Of a stretch of DNA of 64,000 bases, positions 33,871-41,832 are shown one piece after another. The stretch lies in the NCBI GenBank assembly GCA_035628505.1, contig DASPJR010000042.1:55582-119581 (forward strand). Reading direction: 5' to 3'. The DNA comes from DASPJR01 sp035628505 (GTDB taxonomy: Bacteria > Planctomycetota > SZUA-567 > H5-PLA8). The notes under the pieces are model-generated. The model did not search any database, had not been told where the DNA came from, and saw nothing but the letters and a program-made list of their open reading frames with translations. How positions within the stretch are numbered: position 1 is the stretch's first letter; each line of letters begins with the position of its first letter. A program made the translations under genes and the position numbers.

Positions 33871-35397
33871 ATGAGCGACGAATTCGAAGCCGGCGACATC
33901 ATCCGCGATGCCTGGCCTCAGCCCGGCGATGAAGCGCTTCTGCTCGGCAATGGCCGTCTGCTGGCGCGCCTGGACGCTTTCGGCTTTCCCGCTGGGGGCC
34001 TCTTTCATGCTGAATATTCGCGTGAAAACCCGCTCGTGAACGTTTCGTGGGAGGGCGAAGCGCCCGCGGTTCCGAAGCTGTTTACGCAGGAACTTCGCCT
34101 CGTCCATGGCTACTGCCACACCGAAATGGATTGGCCGAATCTCTCGGTCACCTTCGTCTGTTACGCGCATCCGGAGAAGCGCGAACTCTTTGCCTTTCAT
34201 CTCAGCTACGAAGTTCAGGGCAAGGGCGCGATGCCGCCGCTGCTGCTCACGCCGGCCGCAAGCGCGCGCACGCTGCAGCTGGAGACTGAATTCTGGCGCG
34301 CCGAGATCAAGGACGGCGACAAGGCAGCTCTTCTGGGCCTCAATGTTTATTCCAGTGACGGCAGCGCTGAGCTGGCCAGGCAGGATGGCGGCGTTCGGGT
34401 GAGTTTCAAAGGGCGCGAAGGGCGGCATCTGCTCCTGATCGGTGCGGCGCCAAAACTAGAAGTCAATGCTGAAGGCCGGCGGGACGCCGGCGGTCCCAGC
34501 GCGAGCGACGATCTGCTAGCGCGGCTTGGATCCATCGATGATCCGGCGGATCTGCTGGAAGAGTCGATCGACGGCTGGCACCGGCGCTGGGGCGATGTCG
34601 AAATCGAGCTCCCCGACGATGCTGCACAGGCGCTATACGAGCGCTCGCAGTATCAGCTTCTCTCGTGCTGTTCAGGCGAGTTGCTGCCAGCGCCTGCCGA
34701 ACTCGCGGCGCTTTATCCGGCGCTGTTGCGAGGCGGACACGTCGACATCGTGCGTGGCTGGGCGGAGCTTTGCGGCAATGCTCTTGCCACGCTGCCGCTG
34801 GATGCGATCGGCGCTGTCGCCTCTCTGGCGCGCGAAACGGCGCTGCATCTTCGCGATGAAAACTGGACGCTCGAGGTCGCAATCCCGCTGCTCAGCGCCG
34901 CCGTGCGCCGCATTGTTCCGTTCATCGAAAGCGGCAAAAGCGCCGCGCCGCTTGCGGAATTAAAGAGTGCTCAGCAGACGCTCCAGGCGGCTGCGGCGAT
35001 GAACGTGGATCTTCTTCAGCACGGTATCGACGCCAACGCGCTGCGCACGCTCGCCGAACGCCGCGCGCTTTCGCCGGAAGTTGGCAGCGATCCCGCACAG
35101 CGGCTGCTGTCCGCCGCACACAGCCGGAACAGCGCCGCATTTCTCGAAGCGCTTGCGGCGTGCAACGCGGTGCATGCACACTTCTCGCTGGCCCAGCACG
35201 GCCTGTTCGTGCAGGCGATAAATGACGCGCTGGTAAGCGACAAGCTGATGCTGGTTGATGCAAACGCGAAGGTCGAGCTCGCATCGGCGTGTCCGGACTC
35301 CTGGAGCGACGTGCGTGTTGAAAACTTCCGCGTTGCGAGCGGCATCGCCATCAGCGGTGAACGCAAAAGCGGCCAGTGGAGCTGGCGCCAGGCGTAA
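33871..35397 (+). CDS. GH95/GH65-like carbohydrate-active protein carrying an embedded palindromic repeat
   Basis: The N-terminus PGDEALLLGNGRLLARLDAFG matches the opening of family GH95 fucosidase-like proteins (LPLGNGRLGA). The C-terminus ends in SWSDVRVENFRVASGIAISGERKSGQWSW, like their last beta-sandwich. The 508-residue length is shorter than full GH95 enzymes (about 750), and the central barrel is reduced, so activity is uncertain. No signal peptide is present; it would be cytoplasmic. Near residues 200-210 the codons form the palindrome at 34475-34491, producing EGRRDAGGPSASDD in a loop. The start ATG at 33871 follows CAGGAGG. Confidence 0.6.
   Translation: MSDEFEAGDIIRDAWPQPGDEALLLGNGRLLARLDAFGFPAGGLFHAEYSRENPLVNVSWEGEAPAVPKLFTQELRLVHGYCHTEMDWPNLSVTFVCYAHPEKRELFAFHLSYEVQGKGAMPPLLLTPAASARTLQLETEFWRAEIKDGDKAALLGLNVYSSDGSAELARQDGGVRVSFKGREGRHLLLIGAAPKLEVNAEGRRDAGGPSASDDLLARLGSIDDPADLLEESIDGWHRRWGDVEIELPDDAAQALYERSQYQLLSCCSGELLPAPAELAALYPALLRGGHVDIVRGWAELCGNALATLPLDAIGAVASLARETALHLRDENWTLEVAIPLLSAAVRRIVPFIESGKSAAPLAELKSAQQTLQAAAAMNVDLLQHGIDANALRTLAERRALSPEVGSDPAQRLLSAAHSRNSAAFLEALAACNAVHAHFSLAQHGLFVQAINDALVSDKLMLVDANAKVELASACPDSWSDVRVENFRVASGIAISGERKSGQWSWRQA
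34475..34498. repeat. REP-like palindrome inside the GH95-like coding sequence
   Basis: GCCGGCG/CGCCGGC form a 7-bp stem with loop GGA, followed by GGTCCCA. The shape, with its GGGACGCC core, matches intergenic elements at 12367 and 43612. It lies in frame within a gene, encoding part of a Gly/Arg-rich loop. Confidence 0.6.
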
Positions 35398-35460
35398 GCA
35401 CACTCCAGCGCTTCTGATCGAGCGCGAAGAAGCGTTGACAAACAGGCGTTTTCCGCTGTG

Positions 35461-36471
35461 ATGGTGCCCCTCATGAACTCGCCGGCAAATGCTACAGCCG
35501 CTCCTGCAACAAGCGCGGCACCCAAGCGCAAGGAACGCGACCCATACGTCGACAGCCGCGTTGCGGCCGCGGTGCAGCTGCTGATTACGGTGCTGAATGT
35601 GCTGCCCGCCGGCGTGGCGCGCTGGTTCGGCCGCAGCGTGGGCCGCTTGATGTGGCGCGTCGACAAGCGCCACCGCAACAACGTTCTGCGCCACATGGAG
35701 ATTGCCTTCCGCGACGGCAAAACACGCGCCGAAAGGGAAGAGCTCTGCCGGAAATTCTTCGAGCATCTCGGCTTGTCGGCCGTTGAATTCGCACGACTGG
35801 AAAAACTCAATCGCGAGAATGTGGACGAGCTCTGCGATTTGTCGGAGCTCAAAAAATTCGATGAGCTGCTGGCGCGCGGCAAGGGTCTGCTCTGCGTCCC
35901 GGCACACCACGGTAATTGGGAACTCTGCGGTTACGCCGTGGCGCTGAAGGGTTATCCGATCCAGTCTGTCGCACGGCCGCTGGACAATCCGCACCTGGAC
36001 GCGCTGATCACATCGATTCGCGAGCGCGCTGGAAATACAATCATTCAGAAATGGAAGGTGCTCTGGAAGCTCAAGAAGCTGCTGGACCGCGGCGCAATCG
36101 TCACGATGTCGATCGATCAGAACGGCGGCACAGGCGGCGTGTTCGTGCCGTGCTTTGGCACGCTCGCGTCAACGATTTCTTCTCCGGCGGAGCTGCACCT
36201 GGTCACGGGTGTGCCGATCCTGATTGCGACGATGAACCGCAAGCCCGACGGCATCCATCACGTGCTGCGCGTCTGGGATGTCATTGAACACGCCAAGACG
36301 GGCGATCACGAGTCCGATGTTAGAGCCGTTACGGCACGCATCAACGCGGCGGTTGAGAAAGCAGTTCGCGAATATCCCGAACAATGGCTGTGGCTGCATA
36401 AGCGCTGGAAGACGCGCCCGCCCGGAGAAGCGGAGAGCAGTGACGGCTTGCCGCCCCGGCTTGCATCTTGA
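35461..36471 (+). CDS. Lysophospholipid acyltransferase, LpxL/HtrB-like
   Basis: The enzyme would transfer an acyl chain to lipid A or a related lipid at the inner membrane. The 336-residue protein has an N-terminal hydrophobic region (LLITVLNVLPAGVARWFG), then the catalytic HHGNWEL motif (H-x4-E) at about residue 153. Downstream come the Q-N-G segment DQNGGTGGVFVPCFG and the C-terminal YPEQWLWLHKRWKTRP, all typical of the LpxL/LpxM group. GTG at 35458 and ATG at 35473 are alternative starts. It follows the GH95-like gene on the same strand at 63 bases. Its presence suggests a Gram-negative envelope with acylated lipid. Confidence 0.88.
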   Translation: MVPLMNSPANATAAPATSAAPKRKERDPYVDSRVAAAVQLLITVLNVLPAGVARWFGRSVGRLMWRVDKRHRNNVLRHMEIAFRDGKTRAEREELCRKFFEHLGLSAVEFARLEKLNRENVDELCDLSELKKFDELLARGKGLLCVPAHHGNWELCGYAVALKGYPIQSVARPLDNPHLDALITSIRERAGNTIIQKWKVLWKLKKLLDRGAIVTMSIDQNGGTGGVFVPCFGTLASTISSPAELHLVTGVPILIATMNRKPDGIHHVLRVWDVIEHAKTGDHESDVRAVTARINAAVEKAVREYPEQWLWLHKRWKTRPPGEAESSDGLPPRLAS

Positions 36472-36768
36472 AGTGTTTTCAGCGCGGCAAGCGATATTTG
36501 TCTTTTGGCGAACCTGTTACAACTGGCGGGACAAAAACACACAGTAGCGCTCGAGTTCGCTGAGCGGCTGCGTAAAAAAGAAACTCGATGCAGAAGCTCA
36601 GTTCGCTATCACAGCGTGGTTCAGCAGAATAATGTGATGATTTTCAAGCCATGACGTGAGTTATAGCCATGCCGCGGCCTTTTGGCAGCACGGTTGCGAA
36701 TGATAACTCTGTTGCCGCCGCTATTTGGAAAGAGCCGGATGTGTGCGTGCAATTTTTTGGAACGTGTG
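36472..36768. other. Gene-free stretch upstream of the candidate RNA
   Basis: No coding frame with acceptable codon use, no repeat and no hairpin with T-run stands out. Composition is somewhat AT-richer than the genes around it. It separates the acyltransferase gene from the promoter at 36769. Confidence 0.4.
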
Positions 36769-36796
36769 TTGACAGCTTAGGGAAAGGGTGTAATTA
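36769..36796 (+). promoter_or_regulatory. Strong sigma-70-like promoter for a non-coding transcript
   Basis: TTGACA at 36769-36774 and TAATTA at 36791-36796 are spaced by 16 bases, the only perfect TTGACA box I noticed in the intergenic DNA of this window. The predicted start is near 36803. No gene begins within 500 bases downstream, so it should drive a non-coding RNA or a very long leader. Confidence 0.6.
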
Positions 36797-36802
36797 GATT
36801 CA

Positions 36803-36940
36803 AGACTGGCCCGAAAATCCGCCCCCTTGAAAAATCCGAGCCGCTGCGATTCGTCGCCGCTGTTTTACCCGCGAGGCTCGCAGAGGGGAAAGTCGTTCAG
36901 AGCGTTGATTCTCGGAAAGCACTCCTGCCAGTCGAAGTTG
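36803..36940 (+). ncRNA. Candidate structured small RNA, family not identified
   Basis: Immediately at the predicted transcription start, GACTGGC (36804-36810) pairs with GCCAGTC (36927-36933), closing about 130 bases. A nested stem TCCGAG/CTCGGA (36835-36840/36911-36916) adds to a rod-like fold with an internal bulge. There is no open frame with a start and ribosome-binding site. The design, promoter then closing stem, recalls housekeeping RNAs such as 6S RNA, but I see none of the conserved core sequences of RNase P, tmRNA or SRP RNA. The 3' end is not defined; T-rich tracts occur near 36995-37008. Confidence 0.4.
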
Positions 36941-37305
36941 ATGGACTGAAAGAATGCGCTGACTTTGAATCGCGCTCGAATGATTGGTCCCCACTTTTTG
37001 CTGTTTTAGACGCTTGCAGGTGGACGACACCTGAAAGCAGCGGACGCGGAATAAAACCCGGCTCCGCACGTGCCAGCCCTGGAACGATGCCTGTGTCTCA
37101 AAGCCCGAGCTTTCCGATGCGGGCGCGCTCTGGGGTTTCCACAAAGCCAACAACCGAATACCTGCAGGCCGGACGCCGCCGCAAGCAAGGCGGGCCGCCT
37201 GCACTGCAACAGGGCCGGCGGCTTCAGCCGGTTCGCCCGCGGCCTTACTGGTGAGACATTTGCCAGAGAGAAAGCGGTCCAGAACAGCAGCAAAGGATGT
37301 GTTTT
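36941..37305. other. Gene-free stretch before the Cys-rich protein gene
   Basis: Codon use is poor in all frames. The T-rich CCCCACTTTTTGCTGTTTT near 36990-37008 could be a 3' end for the candidate RNA. From 37140 the sequence becomes GC-rich with GCCGGCGG-type hairpins. It contains the 5' leader of the gene at 37306. Confidence 0.4.
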
Positions 37306-37626
37306 ATGGCGTCGTGTTACAAATGCGGCAAAACGATCACCCAGGGCGTGGATTCTCCCATGCCCGCGGAGGCGGCTTGTGAGCAGTGTTCGTCGTGGCT
37401 GCACAGTTGTGCCAACTGTGCGTTCTACGATGAGTACAGCTATACCAAGTGCCGCGAGCCGAAGGCGGATTTCGTGCATGACCGCCTGGGTAAGAACGTC
37501 TGTGCGTTCTTCAAGCTCAAGCAGGGTCCCCGTCAGGAAGAGAAGAAGAAGCTTTCGCCGCGAGGCGAGCAGAAGGAGCGCGAAGGCCGCGCAAGGGAGA
37601 ACCTCGCCCGCCTCTTCCGCAGCTGA
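37306..37626 (+). CDS. Small Cys-rich, probably zinc-binding protein
   Basis: The 106-residue protein starts with CYKCGK (a CxxC knuckle at residues 4-7). A second pair CEQC follows, then CANCAFYDEYSYTKC and NVCAFFKL, giving nine cysteines in the first 66 residues. The pattern C-x2-C-x2-Y-x-Y-x3-C ... N-x-C-x2-F suggests two treble-clef or ribbon Zn sites. The C-terminal 40 residues are highly basic and probably bind nucleic acid or are disordered. The ATG at 37306 has AAAGGA 8 bases upstream; an ATG at 37297 lies inside that site. Function unknown. Confidence 0.75.
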   Translation: MASCYKCGKTITQGVDSPMPAEAACEQCSSWLHSCANCAFYDEYSYTKCREPKADFVHDRLGKNVCAFFKLKQGPRQEEKKKLSPRGEQKEREGRARENLARLFRS

Positions 37627-37687
37627 TTCGTTTTCTTGACGCATCCCGCCAGCAGATCGCTTTTCCGCAGATTCCAAAAAATTCTTC

Positions 37688-37711
37688 AGCCCGGTTTCCA
37701 ATCACCGGGCT
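37688..37711 (+). terminator. Hairpin downstream of the Cys-rich protein gene
   Basis: An 8-bp stem AGCCCGGT/ACCGGGCT with an 8-nt loop lies about 60 bases after the stop. The following GACCCGCTTTTC has a weak T-run. Confidence 0.5.
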
Positions 37712-37824
37712 GACCCGCTTTTCACTATTTCCGAGTCATCTTTAAATTTTTTTTCGCGGCTCCTAACTGCCTTTGCGTCTAGGATTTTTGCGAAAGATTA
37801 GTCATATCTGAGTGCACCTCGTTT

Positions 37825-37853
37825 TTGTGGAAGCTGAAAATCCGTGATATGTT
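37825..37853 (+). promoter_or_regulatory. Likely promoter of the sigma/anti-sigma genes
   Basis: TTGTGG at 37825-37830 and TATGTT at 37848-37853 are 17 bases apart within an AT-rich stretch. The leader to the sigma factor ATG would be about 100 bases and contains a six-codon frame at 37946-37966. Confidence 0.4.
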
Positions 37854-37958
37854 GTCTTCACGTGGATTTTTAAAAACGAGTCTGAAGGGAACGTTGCCGT
37901 TCGACGTACTGCTTATGTTCCACTCACGCGGTCGAAGAGGTCCGGATGAGTACGCGGC

Positions 37959-38570
37959 ATGAATGAAGATCTGGAGCGATCACTGATCGCCCGCTTCCAG
38001 AAGGGCGATGAAAGCGCCTATGCTGAGCTGTTCGACGCTCACCATCGCCGCATCACGCACCTCGGTCTGCAGATCCTGCGCAACGAAGAGTCGGCTCTGG
38101 ACGCCGCGCAAGAGGTCTTCATGCGCGCGTTCCAGGAACTGGCCGAATGGCGCGGCGAAGCGCGTTTCAGCACGTGGCTCTACCGCACTGCCCTCAACGT
38201 CTGCTTTGAACGCATCCGCGCCGAGGAAAAACAGCGCAAGATCCGCGATGCGATGCCCGAGCGCGACCTGGCCGATTCGCCTGAAGTTCACGCCGTCGGC
38301 AGCGAGATCGGCGCAGCTATCGACAATGCCGTCAAGCAGCTGCCGCCGCGGCAGCGCGCTATTTTCGCGCTCAAGCAATACGAGGAAATGCGCTTCTCTG
38401 AAATAGCCACGCTGCTGGACATTACGGAAGGCGGCGCCAAAGCCAGTTATCACAAAGCCCTGCTGGCGCTGCGTGAAAGGCTCAAAAATATTGCGCCGGA
38501 AGGCGTGAAAGTCGATCCGGATGCCGAAATCAGCGCCGAATCAGAAGCCCTCGTGAATGATGCAAACTAA
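37959..38570 (+). CDS. ECF-type RNA polymerase sigma factor
   Basis: The 203-residue protein has sigma region 2 (about 12-85: AYAELFDAHHRRITHLGLQILRN, DAAQEVFMRAF, FSTWLYRTALN) and region 4 (about 125-175: LPPRQRAIFALKQYEEMRFSEIATLLDITEGGAKASYHKAL). Region 3 is missing, as expected for ECF factors. The following gene encodes an anti-sigma-like membrane protein with FecR domain, so the pair forms a surface-signal module. A short frame MSTRHE (37946-37966) with its own GAAGAGG overlaps the start codon and may couple or limit translation. The regulon is unknown. Confidence 0.92.
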   Translation: MNEDLERSLIARFQKGDESAYAELFDAHHRRITHLGLQILRNEESALDAAQEVFMRAFQELAEWRGEARFSTWLYRTALNVCFERIRAEEKQRKIRDAMPERDLADSPEVHAVGSEIGAAIDNAVKQLPPRQRAIFALKQYEEMRFSEIATLLDITEGGAKASYHKALLALRERLKNIAPEGVKVDPDAEISAESEALVNDAN

Positions 38571-38716
38571 TTTGTTGTAACGGTTTAAGAAGCTGCTTAG
38601 GGCTTGTTTAGCCGTCGCTGCATACTGCAATAATAAGCTGATTCGGAAGTAATCTTCGCATAACGCGGTGTCACAAATTGTTGGGTAAGTACGGGTGGGA
38701 AGAGCAGGCGGTGGCG

Positions 38717-40651
38717 ATGGAAAAGCTCGAGACGATTGAACTGCTGAGCGCTTATGTGTGCGGGGACATCTCCGCCGACGAGCGCGCTGCCGTCGAAGCG
38801 CTACTCGCCGCCGAGCCTCGTGCCCGCGAACTCGAAAGCGAATTGCGCAAACTGCTGGTGACGCTGAAAGCTGGCGAGAAGCCGCTGAAAGCTGCGCTTC
38901 TGGCGGCGCTGCGCGAGCGCATCAAGAGCGGCACCGCCGAATGGGCGCGCACGCAGAACCTGGCCGCGCTGCTGTCGGCGAGTCTCTCTGACGATCTGGC
39001 CGGACGCGAACGCGAGCAGCTCAAGCAGCATCTGGCGCAAAGCTCGAAGGCCGCTGCCGAACTGCAGTCGCTGCGCGCGCTCTCATCGGCGCTCAAAGCA
39101 GGCGAGCTTCCGGTGTCGGCGGCGATGTCTCAGAAATTGATGGAACGCCTGAACGCGAAACTTCCCGCATCGGCGAAGGTCGGCAGGGTGCTCCGCGAAC
39201 CCGTCGGCGCAGCGGCTCAAGCGACTGCCCCGGCCGGTGCGACTCGCGAAACGCCGCCCGCCGAAAACGTCCGCACCGCGCCGGCAAAGAGCGGCGCTGC
39301 AATCAGCGGCGAGCGGCCCAGCTTGCGCGTGTATGCCGCGCCCGAGAATCACTGGCCGGCGCGCCTGGCATGGGGCGGCGCGGCGATCGCAGCGATGGTA
39401 GCACTCGCATTTGGCGTGGCGCACCTCAACCAGCCGCAGAAGACCGGCACTGAAATTGTCCAGAACGCCGACACCACTCCGCCTGTGACTGAAAACAAGA
39501 ATGTCGCGCAGGAGACTCCGGCGCCGAAGCAGAACACGGAAGTGGCCATCAAGCCGAAGTCCGTTGATATTCCGGCGCCTGCCGTGGCCGAACAGAAAAC
39601 GCCTGCACCTGTCGCTCCGCAGCCCGCTGTCGCGCACGAGACGCGCAAGACGCCGGCAGCTGTCGAACAGCCTGCTCCTGAAATCGTGAAAGCGCCCGCT
39701 CCGGAAGTTGTGCAGAACCAGCCCGCTGCTGAGCGCAACGCAGTTGCCGGTCAGAACGTGCGCCAGACGCAGAAATTCCCGCGCGCACACGAGCCGATTG
39801 CCGGAAATGTCGAGATCCCCATCGCGCCGATTCCGAATACGTCGGTCGCCGTCGCGCCTGAAAAGACTCAGACCACGCCTGAAAAGACTCAAACCGCGCC
39901 TGAAAAGACGGCCACGCTTCCAGAGATTACCACAGGCACGCGCCCCGAGGTGGCTGATAACACACCGCGGACCAGCGGCAGCTCGGGCGGAATCGGCTTC
40001 ACCGCGGCGATGGCGCAGCAGCAGAAGATCGCCAGCAACGACCGTCCCGCGAACACGCCGCGCACCAACGCCGCCTCGGCCGCAACGCCGGTTGAAGGCG
40101 CGGCGGTAGTGGTCGCGACGAAAGACGGACTGGCAGAAGCGAACACAGTGATTCTCAAAGCCGGCGAAAAGATCGCCAGCGGCAGCACGATCAGCACCCA
40201 CGACAGCCGCCTCTCGCTGCTTCTTCCAGGCGACGGCCGCCTTTGGATTAACAGCAAGTCGATCCTGACGCTCTCACTGAACGGCCGCAACACGTCTATT
40301 ACGCTCAAGGCCGGCGAGATTTCATATCTGGCGCCCAACGGCGGAACGCTGACGCTGACGGCTGGAAACGCCGTCGTGCGCGAAGCGCGCAGCGTGGACG
40401 TGAAGATCGAGAATAACAATCAGATGAGCGTCTGTGTGCTCGCCGACAAGGCGACGCTGACCGTCAACAGGAAGAACACGCTTCTGTTGAGCGGCGCCAA
40501 AGGAATCGCGGCGCTGAACGGCTCAGAAGCCGCGCAGAAGAGCCAGTTCACCGGGCAGCCCGACAGCTGGCGCAACGATCTGGACGCGTCGCTCGCCAAC
40601 GACCAGGAGAACGCCGCTCCCAAGAGTGCCCCGCGCGGCAAGAAAAAATGA
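38717..40651 (+). CDS. Anti-sigma-like membrane protein with FecR domain
   Basis: The 644-residue protein probably holds the adjacent sigma factor inactive. Its N-terminus (about 5-190) is helical, with two repeats of the pattern LLSAYVCGDISADERAAVEALLAAEP and LLSASLSDDLAGREREQLKQHLA, like anti-sigma N-domains but without the His-x3-Cys-x2-Cys zinc motif. One transmembrane helix follows (about 225-245, GGAAIAAMVALAFGVAHL). A Pro/Lys-rich spacer of about 220 residues includes three TPEKTQ-like repeats. The C-terminal 160 residues match FecR (GSTISTHDSRLSLLLPGDG, SITLKAGEISYLAP). ATG 38717 is preferred over upstream in-frame starts. Confidence 0.8.
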   Translation: MEKLETIELLSAYVCGDISADERAAVEALLAAEPRARELESELRKLLVTLKAGEKPLKAALLAALRERIKSGTAEWARTQNLAALLSASLSDDLAGREREQLKQHLAQSSKAAAELQSLRALSSALKAGELPVSAAMSQKLMERLNAKLPASAKVGRVLREPVGAAAQATAPAGATRETPPAENVRTAPAKSGAAISGERPSLRVYAAPENHWPARLAWGGAAIAAMVALAFGVAHLNQPQKTGTEIVQNADTTPPVTENKNVAQETPAPKQNTEVAIKPKSVDIPAPAVAEQKTPAPVAPQPAVAHETRKTPAAVEQPAPEIVKAPAPEVVQNQPAAERNAVAGQNVRQTQKFPRAHEPIAGNVEIPIAPIPNTSVAVAPEKTQTTPEKTQTAPEKTATLPEITTGTRPEVADNTPRTSGSSGGIGFTAAMAQQQKIASNDRPANTPRTNAASAATPVEGAAVVVATKDGLAEANTVILKAGEKIASGSTISTHDSRLSLLLPGDGRLWINSKSILTLSLNGRNTSITLKAGEISYLAPNGGTLTLTAGNAVVREARSVDVKIENNNQMSVCVLADKATLTVNRKNTLLLSGAKGIAALNGSEAAQKSQFTGQPDSWRNDLDASLANDQENAAPKSAPRGKKK

Positions 40652-40812
40652 TGCATAATGCATGATGCGTAAACAGCATCGGTGGTGCGAACTTCAGTTC
40701 GCACGTCACACTCGCGAACTAAAGCTCGCGCCACATTCAGAACTCGACTTCATCCGGAACGAAACTGCCGCATCGATGCTTTTTAAGCATCATGCATCAT
40801 CACCATTCATTA
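40650..40812. repeat. Composite palindromic element with ATGCAT ends
   Basis: Its ends are inverted copies of ATGATGCATAATGCATGATG and CATCATGCATCATCACC. Inside are a perfect hairpin GTGCGAAC/GTTCGCAC (40684-40703) and an imperfect CGCGAACTAAAGCTCGCG. It begins at the stop codon of the anti-sigma gene and spans most of the gap to purQ. Confidence 0.6.
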
Positions 40813-40885
40813 TTTTTTCGACATCAGAACCGGCTCCGTTAAACTGTTCCGCGGCCATTTGTGAAGAAGCACCCAGAGGAAACCC

Positions 40886-41683
40886 ATGCCATCGCCACGT
40901 GTTCTGATTCTTCGCGCCGCGGGAACCAACTGCGACGCTGAAACCGCCTTTGCGTTTGAGAAAGCCGGCGCGCAGACAAACCTCGTTCACGTCCGCGCGC
41001 TCTGCCAGTCGCCGCGCCTGCTGCAGGAGCACGCCATTCTCGCGCTGCCCGGCGGCTTCAGCTACGGCGACGATCTGGGCTCCGGCACCGTGCTGGCCAA
41101 CGAGCTGGTGCAGAGTCTCTCCGAGCCGCTGCGGCGTTTCATCGATCGCGGCGGGCTTGTGCTGGGCATCTGCAATGGTTTTCAGATTCTCGTGAAGACC
41201 GGGTTGCTTCCGGGACCTTCTTACGCGCCGAAAAAGAAAGACGAAGTGCCGGGCGCGACGCTGACGTTCAACGATTCGCAGCGCTTTGAAGACCGCTGGG
41301 TGTACTTGCGCGTCGAACACAGCCAGTCGCCCTTCCTGGAAGGCGAGACCGGCAAGATCGTGACGTTCCCAGTCGCGCACGGCGAAGGCAAATTCATGGC
41401 GCGCGACACGAAGACGCTCGCAAAGATCGAGGAAGGCAAGCAGGTGGCATTCCGCTATGTCACCGCCAACGGCTCAATCGCCGCTTATCCTGAAAATCCG
41501 AACGGAGCGCAGAACGCGATCGCCGGCATCACCGACGAGACCGGCCGCGTGCTGGGCCTGATGCCGCATCCCGAGCGCCACGTGCTGCCCTGGCAGCACC
41601 CGCGCTGGACGCGCGAAGGGCTGAAGACTGACGGCGAAGGACTGTTCCTGTTCAAGAACGCGGTAAAGCACGCGAAGGCGTGA
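40886..41683 (+). CDS. purQ: Phosphoribosylformylglycinamidine synthase, glutaminase subunit
   Basis: PurQ supplies ammonia from glutamine to PurL in step four of purine synthesis. The 265-residue protein is a class I glutamine amidotransferase with oxyanion segment LPGGFSYGDDLGSG, the nucleophile Cys in LGICNGFQ, and the His/Glu pair in LMPHPERH. The N-terminus VLILRAAGTNCDAETAFAFE is the standard PurQ opening. It lies apart from purL and purS, which are not in the window. The start has AGAGGAAA 8 bases upstream. Confidence 0.95.
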   Translation: MPSPRVLILRAAGTNCDAETAFAFEKAGAQTNLVHVRALCQSPRLLQEHAILALPGGFSYGDDLGSGTVLANELVQSLSEPLRRFIDRGGLVLGICNGFQILVKTGLLPGPSYAPKKKDEVPGATLTFNDSQRFEDRWVYLRVEHSQSPFLEGETGKIVTFPVAHGEGKFMARDTKTLAKIEEGKQVAFRYVTANGSIAAYPENPNGAQNAIAGITDETGRVLGLMPHPERHVLPWQHPRWTREGLKTDGEGLFLFKNAVKHAKA

Positions 41684-41832
41684 AATCCGAAATTCGAATT
41701 TCGAAGCACGAAACAAATTCGAATGAACAAATGTAAAATGTTCAAAACGGTCGCGCTGTTTCGATCATTTGATATTTAAATTTGAAGAATCGTTTCGGAT
41801 TTCGAATTTCGGAATTCGTGCTTCGGAGCCCT
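41684..41832. repeat. AT-rich nested inverted repeat filling the purQ-rsmI gap
   Basis: The left half has AAATCCGAAATTCGAATTTC, GAAGCACGAAAC and AAATGTTCAAAAC. The right half has GTTTCGATCATTTGATATTT, AATTTGAAGAATCGTTTCGG, then ATTTCGAATTTCGG and GTGCTTCGG as inverted counterparts. The element occupies the entire intergenic space, and its last bases CTTCGGAG appear to provide the ribosome-binding site of rsmI. The composition is strikingly AT-rich compared with flanking genes. Confidence 0.7.

Noticed and set aside
36800..37300. RNase P RNA, tmRNA or SRP RNA in the gene-free region
   Set aside because: I looked for the GAGGAAAGTCC core of RNase P, the tag-peptide frame of tmRNA and the GGAA tetraloop helix of SRP RNA and found none. 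Only an unassigned structured RNA can be proposed.
39083..40201. A 372-codon minus-strand frame opposite the anti-sigma gene
   Set aside because: Arg- and Gly-rich antisense product of low-complexity Pro/Ala/Lys codons; no start signal.
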